Shown in pieces: positions 33,004 to 45,115 of a DNA stretch of 64,000 nucleotides. The notes under the pieces were generated by a model that saw only the letters and a list, made by a program, of their open reading frames with translations, was not told the origin of the DNA and ran no database searches. Both the position numbers and the translations under genes were made by a program. The first letter of the stretch is position 1. The number at the start of each line of letters is the position of its first letter. The stretch is from Astragalus membranaceus. Lineage: Eukaryota > Streptophyta > Magnoliopsida > Fabales > Fabaceae. The stretch covers positions 1,488,001 through 1,552,000 of the forward strand of contig JAZGSX010000010.1 in the NCBI GenBank assembly GCA_039519185.1, read 5' to 3'.

Positions 33004-33302
33004 CACCGGGATTACCAAAGCTGGGGTCGGTGTTATGTCACAGTTATAGAACAGTTCACCGGGATTACCAAAGCTGGGGTCGGTGCTGTAATGAAGTTAT
33101 GAAGCGGGTTACCGGGATTACCAAAGCTGGGGCCGGTACGGTGTTAAAATTAGAAAGAATGGTCACCGGGATTACCAAAGCTGGGGTCGGTGTCATTCTA
33201 AAGATATCAATGGTATGGTTACCGGGATTACCAAAGCTGGGGCTGGTATCATACTATGTTGACTAGTACGAGTCACCGAGATTACCAAAGCTGGGGTCGG
33301 TG
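33004..33302 (+). other. Six 29-nt hairpins with constant loop in D
   Basis: Units at 33004-33032, 33057-33085, 33110-33138, 33164-33192, 33220-33248 and 33274-33302, each exactly 29 nt, 53-56 apart. The loop GGGATTACCAAAGCTGGGG is nearly constant. Inner stems alternate CACCG/CGGTG and TACCG/CGGTA. Outer stems are all different and still pair: ACAG/CTGT (unit 2), AGAATG/CATTCT (4), GTATG/CATAC (5), AGTACG/CGTGCT with one G-U (6). A 2-3 nt bulge separates inner and outer stems on the 5' side. Confidence 0.88.
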
Positions 33303-33402
33303 TCGTGCTAAATTAAAAGAATGTAATTTATAAATTAAACTCCGAGATAAAAGATTTCATAACTGGACCGCGAGTGTTAGTAGGGGTCTCGGTAGAACTC
33401 AC

Positions 33403-33417
33403 TGAGATTGTATCTCA
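33403..33417 (+). other. TGAGAT/ATCTCA hairpin of D
   Basis: Same place in the LTR as TGAGATAA/TTATCTCA of A/B and TGAGACAA/TTGTCTCA of E. Confidence 0.7.
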
Positions 33418-33428
33418 CTGTTTAAATG

Positions 33429-33452
33429 TTGTTGTTTTACAGAGAAACAGGG
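33429..33452 (+). other. Conserved T-rich ACAG-AGAAACAGGG motif
   Basis: GTTGTTGTTTTACAG followed by AGAAACAGGG. Near-identical versions lie in A/B, E (AGAGACAGGG-like) and F (AGAAGCAGGG) on their sense strands. It looks like a 3' splice site, but this is only a resemblance. Confidence 0.5.
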
Positions 33453-36400
33453 AAGGAAAGGACCACAGAGGTACGAGTAGGTTGAGCTCGGACGGGTTGC
33501 AGATGACTTAGCTATTATGCTTAAGTTTATATTTCCTTTTGTTGTCTTTGTACTACAACTCTATGTATTGGTAATATAATTTTATTCCGCTTTCTTGTAC
33601 GATATTGAGCACTATAGTTTGCTGAAGGTTCTGGTCTGAGAACCTGTTCGGTCTTATTTGTATTTAAGACTGTTTTGTTGTTATTCAGCGAGAACTATAT
33701 TGTAGTGTTCAGTATCTATGCAGGAATTTTATATCTCTGATTATTATATGATGGTACATTTTGGGTATTTTTACTCGATAATAATACCGGGGTGTTACAC
33801 TTTCCATACCATTTGTGTGATTTCGTACCAGTTCGAACCAACTCATACGATTCGGCCCATATTAAATAAACTGGTACAATTTCGTACCATTTTCTCGATT
33901 TCTTACTTGTTCATACCATTTCGTGTGATTTCGTACCAGTTCATACCAAATCATATGATTTGGCCCAAATTGTACAAACCCGTATGAGTTCGTACCATTT
34001 TTTCGAGTTTGTACGATTTCGTACCTTTTCATAAAATTTCGTGTGATTTCGTACCAGTTCGGAGCAAATCGTACGATTTGGCCCATATTGTATAAACTGG
34101 TATAATATCGTACCACTTTTTCCGAGTTCGTATAACTTTGTACCTTTTCGTACCTATTCCTACCATTTCGTGTGATTTCGTACTAAATCGTACGATTTGA
34201 CCCATATTGTATCAACTGAAACAATTTTGTGCCATTTTTTCGACATTGTACAATCTCGTACCTATTCATACAATTTTGGGTGATTTCGTACCAGTTCGAA
34301 CCAAATCATACGATTTGGCTCATATTAATTAAACTGGTACAATTTCGTACCATTTTCTCGAGTTCTTACTTGTTCATACCATTTCGTGTGATTTCGTACC
34401 AGTTCATACCAAATCATACGATTTGGCCCAAATTGTACAAACCCGTATAAGTTCCTACCATTTTTTCGAGATTGTACGATTTCGTACCTTTTCATACCAA
34501 TTCTTGTGATTTCGTACCAGTTCGGAGCAAATTGTACGATTAGTCCTATATTGTATAAGCTGGTATAATATCGTACCACTTTTTCCGAGTTCGTACTAGT
34601 TCAGACTATTTCGTATGACTTTGAACCTTTTCGTACTTGTTCCTACCATTTCGTGTGATTTCGTACTAAATCGTACGATTTGACCCATATTGTATCAACT
34701 GAAACAATTTTGTGCCATTTTTTCGACTTTGTACGATTTCGTAGCTATTCATACAATTCTGGGTTATTTCGTACCAGTTCGTACCAAATCGTACGATTCG
34801 GCCCATATTAAATAAACTGGTACAATTTCGTACCATTTTCTCGAGTTCTTACTTGTTCATACCATTTCGTGTGATTTCGTTCCAATTCATACAAAATCAT
34901 ACGATTTGGCCCAAATTGTACAAACCCTATGAGTTTGTACCATTTTTTCGAGTTTGTACGCTTTCGTACCTTTTCATACCATTTCGTGTGATTTCGTACC
35001 AGTTCGGAGCAAATCGTACGATTTGGCCCATATTGTATTAGCTGGTATAATATCGTACCACTTTTTCGGGGTTCGTACTAGTTCATACTATTTCGTATGA
35101 CTTTGTACCTTTTCTCGTACCTGTTCCTACCTTTTCGTGTGATTTCGTACTAAATCGTAAGATTTGACCCAGATTGTATCAACTGAAACAATTTTGTGCC
35201 ATTTTTTCGACTTTGTACAATCTCGTACCTATTCGTACCTAATCATACAATTTCGGGTGATTTCGTACTAGTTCGAACCAAATCATACGATTTGGCGCAT
35301 ATTAATTAAACTGGTACAATTTCGTACCATTTTCTCGAGTTCTTACTTGTTCATACCATTTCGTGTGATTTCGTACCAGTTCATACCAAATCATATGATT
35401 TGGCCCAAATTGTACAAACCCGTATGAGTTTCTACCATTTTTTCGAGATTGTACGATTTCGTACCTTTTCATACCATTTCGTGTGATTTAGTACCAGTTC
35501 GGAGCAAATCGTACGATTTGTCCCATATTGTATAAGCTTGTATAATATCGTACCACTTTTTCCGAGTTCGTACTAGTTCATACTATTTCGTATGACTTTG
35601 TACCTTTTCGTACTTGTTCTTAACATTTCGTGTGATTTCGTACTAAATCATACGATTTGACCCATATTGTATCAACTGAAACAACTTTGTGCCATTTTTC
35701 CACTTTGTACGATTTCGTAGCTATTCATACAATTTTGGGTTATTTCGTAGCAGTTCGTACCAAGTCGTACGATTCGGCCCATATTAAATAAACTGGTAGA
35801 ATTTCGTACCATTTTCTCGAGTTCTTACTTGTTCATACTATTTCGTGTGATTTCGTTCCAATTCATACAAAATCATACGATTTGGCCCAAATTGTACAAA
35901 CCCTATGAGTTCGTACCATTTTTTCGAGTTTGTACGATTTCATACCTTTTCATACCATTCCGTGTGATTTCGTACCAGTTCGGAGCAAATCGTACGATTT
36001 GGCCCATATTGTATAAGCTGGTATAATATCGTACCACTTTTTCCGGGTTCGTACTAGTTCAAACTATTTCGTATGACTTTGTACCTTTTCGTACTTGTTC
36101 TTACCATTTCGTGTGATTTCGTACTAAATCGTACGATTTGACCCATATTGTATCAACTGAAACAATTTTGTGCCATTTTTTCGACTTTGTACGATTTCGT
36201 ACCTATTCCTACCTATTCATAGAATTTCGGGTGATTTCGTACCAATTTCAACCAAATCGTACGATTTGGCCCATATTAAATAAACTGGTACAATTTCGTA
36301 CCATTTTCTCGAGTTCTTACTTGTACATACCATTTCGTGTGATTTCGTACCAGTTCAGACCTAATAGTACGATTTGGCCCATATTGTATAAGCTGGTACA

Positions 36401-38059
36401 ATTTTGTACCATTTTTTCTGAGTTCATTCTAGTTCATAGTATTTCACATTACTTTGTACCAGTTCGTACATGTTCTTACCATTTCGTGTGATTTCGTACT
36501 AAATCGTATGATTTGACCCATATTGTAACAAACTGGAACAATTTTGTGCCATTTTTTCGACTTTGTATGATTTCGTACCTATACGTACCTATTCATACAA
36601 TTTCGGGTGATTTCGTACCAGTTCGAACCAAATCGAACAATTTTTCCCATATTAAATAAACTGGTACAATTTCGTACCATTTTCTCGAGTTCTTACTTGT
36701 TCATACCATTGGCCCATATTGTACAAATCCGTATGAGTTTGTACCATTTTTTCGAGTTTGTAAGATTTCGAACCTTTTCATACCATTTCGTGTGATTTCG
36801 TACCAGTCCGGAGCAAATCGTACGATTTGGCCCATATTGTATAAGCTGGTACAATTTCGTACCATTTATTCCGAGTTCATACTAGTTCATACTATTTCGT
36901 ATGACTTTGTACCAGTTCTTACCTGTTCGTACCTGTTCTTACCATTTCATGTAATTTCGTACTAAATCGTACGATTTGACCCATATTGTATCAACTGAAA
37001 CAATTGTGCCATTTTTTCGAAATTGTACGATTTTGAACCTATTTGTACCTATTCATACAATTTTGGGTGATTTCGTACCAGTTCGGACCAAATCGTACGA
37101 TTTGGCCCATATTGTACAAACCGTATGAGTTTGTACCATTTTTTCGAGTTTGTACGATTTCTTACCTTTACATACCATTTAGTGTGATTTCGTACCAGTT
37201 TATACCAAATCGTACGATTTGGCCCATATGGTACAAACCCGTATGAGTTCGTACCATTTTTTCAGTTTTGTACGATTTCAAACCTTTTCATACCATTTCG
37301 TGTGATTTCATACCAGTTCGAAGCAAATCGTACGATTTGACCCATATTGTATCAACTGGAACAATTTTGTTCCATTTTTTCGACTTTGTACGATTTCATA
37401 CCTATTCGTACCTATTCATACAATTTCGTGTGATTTCGTAGCATTTCGGAAGAAATCATACGATTTGGCCCATATTAAATAAACTGGTACAATTTTGTAC
37501 CATTTTCTCGAGTTCTTTGTTGTTCATACCATTTCGTGTGATTTCGTACCAGTTGATACCAAATCGTACGATTTGGCCCATATTGTACAAACCCGTATGA
37601 GTTCGTACCATTTTTTTGATTTTGTATGATTTCGAACCTTTTCATACCATTTCGTATGATTTCGTACCAGTTCGAAGCAAATCGTACGATTTGGCCCATA
37701 TTGTATAAGCTGGTACAATTTCGTACTACTTTCGTAAAACTTTGTACCTTTTCGTACCTGTTCTTACCATTTCGTTTGATTTCGTACTAAATCGTACGAT
37801 TTGACTTAGTGTATCGACTGGAACAATTTTGTGCCATTTTTTTGACTTTGTACGATTTTGTACCTATTTATACCATTTCTGGTGATTTCGTACCAGTTCG
37901 AACCAAATCGTACGATTTGGCCCATATTATATAAACTGGTACAAATTTGTACCATTTCGTGTGATTTCGTACCAGTTCGGACCAAATCGTACGATTTGGC
38001 CCATATTGTAAAACCATAGGAGTTTGTACCATTTTTTCGAGTTCGTACGATTTCGTACC

Positions 38060-38085
38060 TTTCCATACCATTTGTGTGATTTCGA
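38060..38085. other. Empty insertion site corresponding to solo LTR D
   Basis: The duplicated satellite segment reads ACCTTTCCATACC without an LTR, exactly the sequence expected before D inserted at 31196/31197 with CTTTC duplicated. Confidence 0.85.
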
Positions 38086-39545
38086 GTTCGTACGATTTCG
38101 TACCTTTTCATACCATTTCGTCTGATTTCGTACCAGTTCATACCAAATCATATGATTTGGCCCAAATTGTACAAACCCGTATGAGTTCGTACCATTTTTT
38201 CGAGTTTGTACGATTTCGTACGTTTTCATAAAATTTCGTGTGATTTCGTACCAGTTCGGAGCAAATCGTACGATTTGGCCCATATTGTATAAGCTGGTAT
38301 AATATCGTACCACTTTTCCCGAGTTCGTATAACTTTGTACCTTTTCGTACCTATTCCTACCATTTCGTGTGATTTCGTACTAAATCGTACGATTTGACCC
38401 ATATTGTATCAACTGAAACAATTTTGTGCCATTTTTTCGACATTGTACAATCTCGTACCTATTCGTACCTATTCATACAATTTCGGGTGATTTCGTACCA
38501 GTTCGAACCAAATCATACGATTTGGCCCATATTAATTAAACTGGTACAATTTCGTACCATTTTCTCGAGTTCTTACTTGTTCATACCATTTCGTGTGATT
38601 TCGTACCAGTTCATACCAAATCATACGATTTGGCCCAAATTGTACAAACCCGTATAAGTTCCTACCATTTTTTCTAGATTGTACGATTTCGTACCTTTTC
38701 ATACCAATTCTTGTGATTTCGTACCAGTTCGGAGCAAATTGTACGATTAGTCCCATATTGTATAAGCTGGTATAATATCGTACCACTTTTTCCGAGTTCG
38801 TACTAGTTCATACTATTTCGTATGACTTTGAACCTTTTCGTACTTGTTCCTACCATTTCGTGTGATTTCGTACTAAATCGTACGATTTGACCCATATTGT
38901 ATCAACTGAAACAATTTTGTGCCATTTTTTCGACTTTGTACGATTTCGTAGCTATTCATACAATTTTGGGTTATTTCGTACCAGTTCGTACCAAATCGTA
39001 CGATTCGGCCCATATTAAATAAACTGGTACAATTTCGTACCATTTTCTCGAGTTCTTACTTTTTCATACCATTTCGTGTGATTTCGTTCCAAATCATACA
39101 AAATCATACGATTTGGCCCAAATTGTACAAACCCTATGAGTTTGTACCATTTTTTCGAGTTTGTACGATTTCGTACCTTTTCATACCATTTCGTGTGATT
39201 TCGTACCAGTTCGGAGCAAATCGTACGATTTGGCCCATATTGTATTAGCTGGTATAATATCGTACCACTTTTTCGGGGTTCGTACTAGTTCATACTATTT
39301 CGTATGACTTTGTACCTTCTCGTACTTGTGCTTACCATTTCGTGTGATTTCGTACTAAATCGTAAGATTTGACCCATATTGTATCAACTAAAACAATTTT
39401 GTGCCATTTTTTCGACTTTGTACGATTTCGTACCTATTCGTACCTATTCATAGAATTTCGGGTGATTTCGTACCAGTTCGAACCAAATCGTATGATTTGG
39501 CCCATATTAAATAAACTGGTACAATTTCGTACCATTTTCTCGAGT

Positions 39546-39550
39546 TCTTA
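39546..39550. repeat. Target site duplication of E, left copy (TCTTA)
   Basis: Right copy at 48342-48346. Confidence 0.93.
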
Positions 39551-39925
39551 TGTAACACCCCGATATTTATATTGACCAAAAATACCCAGGTGCACATTAG
39601 TAACACATCAGAGATATATTTCCTGCTTAGACACTGAATATCACTATAAATTTTTCGCTGAATATAACTCAAACAGTCTTATTTACAACAAGACAATATG
39701 GTTCTCAGACCATATACCATCAGCAATTATAGTATTCAGTATCATACAAGAAAGCGGAAGAAAGATATACATTAAATACATAATGTTTTAGTATACAGAC
39801 AACAAAAGGGAAATAAGCTTAAACATAAAGCTAGGCTATCAGCATCCAGTCTGAGCTCAACCAACTCGTGCCTCTTGGATATCCGCTGTCCCTGTGTCTC
39901 TGTAAAACAACAACAATTGATTGGG

Positions 39926-39942
39926 TGAGACAACTTGTCTCA
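39926..39942 (-). other. TGAGACAA/TTGTCTCA hairpin of E
   Basis: Eight-bp perfect stem. One base pair is exchanged relative to A/B (T-A to C-G). Confidence 0.7.
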
Positions 39943-40009
39943 GTGAGTTCTACCGAGACCCCTACTCGCACTCTCGGTTCAATTATAAAATCATTTTAAT
40001 TCAATACGG

Positions 40010-40298
40010 CATCGGCTGCGCGAACGCTACCCCCGATGGACCGCATAAAACATTTTAACAGATTACCGCTGACGCGAACGAAGAACCCGGTAACCTGTTA
40101 GTTTAGTACGATACCGCTGACGCGAACGAAGAACCCGGTATCGCATAAAAACAATCACACAAAAACAGATTACCGCTGACGCGAACGAAGAACCCGGTAA
40201 CCTGTTAGTTTAGTACGATACCGCTAACGCGAACGAAGAACCCGGTAAACGTACTACAAACAACATAACACCGCTGACGCGAACGCTGCAAGGCGGTG
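40010..40298 (-). other. Six hairpins with constant ACGCGAACGAAG-type loop in E
   Basis: Units at 40010-40038 (CATCGG/CCGATG), 40064-40092 (TACCG/CGGTA), 40112-40140, 40171-40199, 40219-40247 and 40269-40298 (CACCG/CGGTG). The first five are 29 nt long. Outer stems differ and pair: TAACAG/CTGTTA around units 2 and 4, CGA/TCG around unit 3, TAGTACG/CGTACTA around unit 5. The 5' LTR copy is at 46313-46601. Confidence 0.85.
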
Positions 40299-40385
40299 AA
40301 CCCCCCTACCAATAGTACCTTCTCCTATTGGCATGGAGCCTAGGTAAAAGGATCATGACTGCCTCCCCTTAGTATGTTAAATAAT

Positions 40386-40397
40386 GGGTCGTCACCC
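40386..40397 (-). other. GACG-loop hairpin of E (3' LTR)
   Basis: GGGT-GACG-ACCC on the minus strand. 5' LTR copy at 46689-46700. Confidence 0.7.
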
Positions 40398-40408
40398 AAC
40401 TCGATATA

Positions 40409-40415
40409 CTTTATA
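40409..40415 (-). promoter_or_regulatory. TATA box candidate of E (3' LTR)
   Basis: TATAAAG on the minus strand, 12 bases upstream of the GACG hairpin in sense direction. 5' LTR copy at 46712-46718. Confidence 0.55.
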
Positions 40416-40700
40416 CGTATATCTACAATACTATGAACCCACGGTCCATCAAATCAAACAATCAATGAAACACTTTAATCCACATTTTATAAAATCCAAG
40501 TTCACACTCGCACTCTAGTTGACCACATTTCGACACAATTTTCAACTTCGAAAGTATTCTATAAAGCCCTTTTGAAATGTACGCAAAACCATGGCATAAT
40601 AAGCCTAATATCATTATAGAAGGGTTAGGAAAGGATTAGAAGAGGATTGGAATCGAAACGGAATCATTTTGGGCACTTTGAAAATTTTGGACAGAACAAG

Positions 40701-40737
40701 GCGCACGGGTCGTGCCCCTGGACGCACGGGTCGTGCT
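40701..40737. repeat. CG-rich palindromic phrases in U3 of E (3' LTR)
   Basis: Two GCACG-GGT-CGTGC type inverted repeats. Copy at 47004-47040. Confidence 0.85.
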
Positions 40738-41730
40738 CATTTGACAGCATTGCAAAAATGGCCTGTTTTATGAAAAATTGCTTTCCGATTGATCCCGATA
40801 CTCGTTCCGCTCAATTCCGATTCTTGTTCCGATCGAAAACAGACCAAACAACCAACAAAATAGACCCAACTAAAACCACACAATCAATCAACCCAATCAA
40901 AAACTCAATCAAAATGGATTTTATCAAAAACGACATATTTTCCAATTAACGGTTTTTAAGTCAAAATCTTTCGAAATCAAATCACCAAAAATTCCATTTC
41001 AACGCAACACAACTCGAGACTCGCTCCGATCGATTCCTAACACGAAACAGACAATATCCAGAAATATTCCAGTCCAGCGAAAGCGATAAAACATTAAATC
41101 AATTAATTCGAAAAACAAAATCCTAAACGTGAGTAAAACTCACCCTTGAAGCGTGAACCACGACCGAGCCGAAATCACCGAGTAACCACACGAACATTCC
41201 CCGCTCCGGCGACACCCAATCCGCTTCCAAAGCTTTCCACTCGATCACGAAACCGCTTTTGACCGAAATACCGATTTCCCCAAAATTCTTTATGAACACT
41301 ATTCATCATCTTCTCCAACCTCAAGTCACTATTCACAAAACCCCAATTTGCTCCCTAAACCCTTGATTCTTCACAAACTCCAAATCGGACTTCAATATTT
41401 GCGCTATCCACCTTGAGCTCGCTCCCAAACACCATCCAATGCTCCCCTTTGAGCTTGAACAACAAAACCTCCACTTTTCTCTAAATTTCGAAAATGGTAA
41501 AATGAGAGAGAGTGAGTTGATGATGAAGTTCTTGGTACCAAATCGAAGAGGAAGTAACGCTGAGCATTTTTCGTGTTGGACGGAAGTCGTTTCGGTGAAG
41601 TCTTCTCCTCCCTCTTCTCTTCTCCCTCACGCCATTTTTTTCTTTTTCTCTTCTTTCTCTCTTTTCTTCTCTCTGTTTCTCGTATTCTTTCTTTTCTTCC
41701 TTCTTTCTTTTATTCTTTCCTTTCTTTATT

Positions 41731-41757
41731 AACACACACACACACACACACACACAC
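41731..41757. repeat. (AC) microsatellite in LTR E
   Basis: Pure AC run; the 5' LTR copy near 48034-48056 is a few bases shorter. Confidence 0.9.
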
Positions 41758-42042
41758 TTATATTTATTTATTTAATTAATTCTTTTCTTCTCCTCTCACA
41801 TGCACACACGTATACACATATGTATTTATTTAATATATATGTTGTAACGCGGTCAATTTTCCATATTGATCGAAATCTCCTATTTCGATTCCAAAACTTC
41901 CTTGGTCCGTATTATCCGGTTAACGATCCGATGACAACAAATAAATAATTTTAGCACTCGATAAATTTACCAGTTAAGTACTAAATTAATTCAATTGGGT
42001 TAACATCCAAATAATTCGGTTAATTATTTTGCGGATGTTACA

Positions 42043-43139
42043 TTCTCCCCAACTTAAAAGAATTTTGTCCTCAAAATTTCGCTAAGTCTTTCATCCGACT
42101 AACCGAGGATCGATATCCTCAGAAAGGTCTTAAATTGCTGGAACACAACCTTGAGTTAACGAACTGAGTGTAGAAAATCTTCTCAAGTTGTCACGTCAAC
42201 CTCTGAGTACGTTCCACTACCACCCTAGAACGCTCTAAGGTTATAGTTCGAACTCTCTCGTTACGAATCAATACGAGAAACTCCTCTTTCGCCTACATAG
42301 GCTTGGCACCGCGTTCGAAAACACTTGCTCTTATTAGCTTCATTCTTATAAGCTTCATTCCTCACTTGCTCCCCAACTTTGATTAATCCAGATCAAAGTA
42401 CTCCTCGGTAGAGGTAAAAACAAACACGATTTCTTTAGAGGGTGTAAACGCGTTCTCAACAAATCTTCTAAAATCCATAACAGTTCTCGTACACATTGAC
42501 GAATGTGACGAAAAAGTCACTTGTGAAACTTCTTGACTCGCCCCCAAGATTTCGAGATAATACTTCTCGAAGGAAGATGAAGTGAGGATTTACTAGAAAC
42601 GTTTATCTTAAACGTAGAAATAAACCGCGGGGACATCAATTAAATCGAACGTAATGAAAATCACCTCAGTTGTTCTCCGAACAACTATCAAACAGAACTC
42701 AGAGCTCCTTTTCTAATTAGTCAATAGCGTTGAGAGCTTCCCCTCAACCTAAGTAATCCTCCTAGGATTTTTCCTCCACAATCATATTCTATTAGCCTCT
42801 TAATTCGTTCCCAAAATTAACTTTAGCATGCGGGTTTTCACAAAAATGATTTTTCAAAACTATTATACCGCACGCCAAGCTTCACTTCGGAAATTTCTGT
42901 CACTTATACGCAGATCCATCAATTAATCCTTTGATGGATATTCGCAACGTGAGAACAATCAGCAGTTACCCCACTTACATATTCGTATTCACGTTCGACT
43001 TGTCAAACGGAATCACATAATACTATCTCCTTGTTAACCTTCACAATGAGATGTTAACAAACTAATACCTCGCCACTAATACATCTGCTTTACATTTCTG
43101 TACATCTTGGAACAGAATATAAACTTCGGCGTGCTTCCT
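42043..43139 (-). other. Degenerate 3' part of E, integrase region not recognisable
   Basis: Starts with PPT-like TTCTCCCCAACTTAAAAG, as in B. This is where integrase should lie, but no integrase motif can be read. Only the last 60 bases or so align loosely with the integrase N-terminus of B. Confidence 0.6.
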
Positions 43140-45115
43140 CTAACACTTGCCTTTAATTGTTTTCATCATCGGCCGCACAAATTCTACCGTTGAAACAACT
43201 GACTCCATCACTATCCATAGTAAAATCTGGAAATACCTTTGTGATTGTAGCTTCACATCAACTTCCTGTGCTAAGCGTATAGAATCCCTTAGGGAACTAG
43301 AGATCCTCATATGGCTCAACACTAACCGGATTCTCCTTGATCTTGAATTCAGATTTAAGTCTTTGAAAGACTCCGATGATTTCATCTCATGCATCAATAA
43401 ACTCAGCTATGTGGATGGACTTCCTATTCAGTGTATCAGTTACAACACTGACCTCTCTTGAATGCTACATCAGCACAAATTCATAATCCTCCAGAATCTC
43501 AACACACTTCTCTGCCTGCTATTCAGTTCTTTCTGATCAAACAGATACTTTAAACTTTTGTGATCACTAAAGACTTCGAAACGAGACCCATACAGGTAAC
43601 GTCTCCAAATCTTCAGTGCATACACAATAGATGCCAATTACAAATCATGAGTCGGATATCTCTTCTCATGAGTCTTCAATTGTCTGGACGCATAAGCTAC
43701 CTCTTGTTGATTCTGCACAAGAACACCTCCTAAACCCTTCCCAGAAACATCGCCGTAAAATTGGAATTTCAAAGACGGATCCGGAAGAATCAGGAATGGA
43801 GCAGAAGTCAACCAAACCTTCAATTCTTGAAAACATTCTTCACAATCAGCATCCCACGTAAACGGATGACCCTTACGAGTTAACCGAGTAAGTGGACAAC
43901 TAACTGTGAGAACCCTTTCACGAACCTCTTACAGTAACCGGCTAGATCCAGAAACTTTTGATCTCTGCGACTGACGTCGGTCACTCCCATTCAACATCGC
44001 TTCCTTCATACTGGGATCTACAGAAACTCCCGACTTGGGAAATCACATGTCCCAAAGACTTTACCTCTGACACCCAAAAATCACTTTCCGAGGGTGTCAA
44101 GTACAACTTATTTTCTCGGAGTACTTTCCGAACAATGCGGAGATGTTGGACATGCTCCTCAATGGTCTTCGAGTATGTCCAGATACCATCAATGAAAACG
44201 ACTACAAATTGATCTAGGTACGTGTGGAAAACTCGGTTCACGTATCCACGAATACCGCTGGAGCATTAGTCAAACCGAAGGGCATCACTACGAACTCGTA
44301 ATGTCCACACCAAGTACGGAAGGCTGTCTTCGGAATATCTAAGGCTCTAACTTTTATTTGATGATGTCCTGACCTCAGATCAATTTTAGAAACACTGCAG
44401 CACCTCAAATTGCTCAAGCAAATCGTCTATCCTGGGTAAGGGATATTTATTCCTGATCGTCACTTTGTTGAGTTGTCGATAATCAATGCACGATCTCATG
44501 CTACCATTTTTCCTTTTGACTAACCACACCAGAGCACTCCTAGAGAAGCACTCAGTCGAATAAATTTCTTTAACATCGACTCTTCAAGTTGAGACTCCAT
44601 TTCCTTTACTCTAAAGAAACAAACAATAGATATTGATCCTGTGCCAGGAACCAATTCTACCGTAAACTCTACCTCTCGCCCTGGAGGTTCAGAAGAACTT
44701 CATCGTGAACATATCCAGAAAGTCATTCACGACCCGAACGTTCGCCAAATCTAAACTAGTTTCAGAATTTGTCCTAGACAATTCAACTGATTCTGAAGCG
44801 AAGCTGATAGTTGATTAATACCGACGTTTGCAACATGATTTGCAGTCATCCAATTCATACCCAAAATGGTGTCCACACTTCTCATAAGCAAACAATAAAT
44901 TCTACAACTAAATTTCTGCCTCCTATGACAAGTAGACAATTCCGACACAAGGATTGGGTCTGGACACGACCCTTAGCCGCAGTTAAGATAGTCATCGGCT
45001 CGGATAGCGATGATAAGGCTAATCCCAACCGATTCTCATGCGATCGGGATATACAACAATAGGTTGCACCCGTATCATTTAATATACAGACGAGGTTATT
45101 GAAAACTGATCTCAT
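43140..45115 (-). pseudogene. Degenerate protease-RT-RNase H region of E
   Basis: Scattered minus-strand frames are clearly homologous to B. Protease appears at 44882-45115 (NDTGATYCCIS). RT appears at 43981-44241, where the expected FIDD reads FIDG, losing a catalytic Asp. RNase H appears at 43638-43823 (GDVSGKGLGG, Asp in place of Cys-Asp), and the post-RNase H segment is at 43140-43397. Many stops and frameshifts separate them. Gag and integrase are shorter or unreadable. Confidence 0.88.

Larger units (their letters stand above)
31197..33799 (+). mobile_element. Solo LTR D of a Tekay-like element
   Basis: 2603 bp from TGTAACATCC to GGGGTGTTACA, in plus orientation, flanked by CTTTC on both sides and by satellite. 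There is no internal region, so this is a solo LTR, normally the product of LTR-LTR recombination. U3 holds a purine tract (31445-31567) and CG-rich phrases (32352-32451). TATA-like sequences, a GACG hairpin, six covarying hairpins, a TGAGA hairpin and an ACAG-AGAAACAGGG motif follow in that order. No gene is present. Confidence 0.95.
33800..39550. repeat. TCGTAC-rich satellite array, block 2
   Basis: Same satellite as block 1, with multi-kilobase internal duplications: about 34120-35160 reappears near 38320-39360 (offset about 4198), and about 36139-38063 matches 29270-31196 (offset about 6868). Ends at the TCTTA target duplication of E. Confidence 0.95.
39551..42042 (-). repeat. 3' LTR of E
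   Basis: TGTAACACCCCGATATTTAT...GCGGATGTTACA. Contains the TGAGACAA/TTGTCTCA hairpin (39926-39942), six hairpins (40010-40298), GACG hairpin (40386-40397), TATAAAG on the minus strand (40409-40415), CG-rich phrases (40701-40737), a pyrimidine tract (41603-41730) and an (AC) run (41731-41757). Confidence 0.95.

Noticed and set aside
33004..33302. CRISPR-like appearance of regularly spaced near-identical units
   Set aside because: Repeats of 29 nt with 24-27 nt spacers look superficially CRISPR-like. But this is inside a plant LTR, the spacers pair with each other across the repeat, and there are no cas genes.
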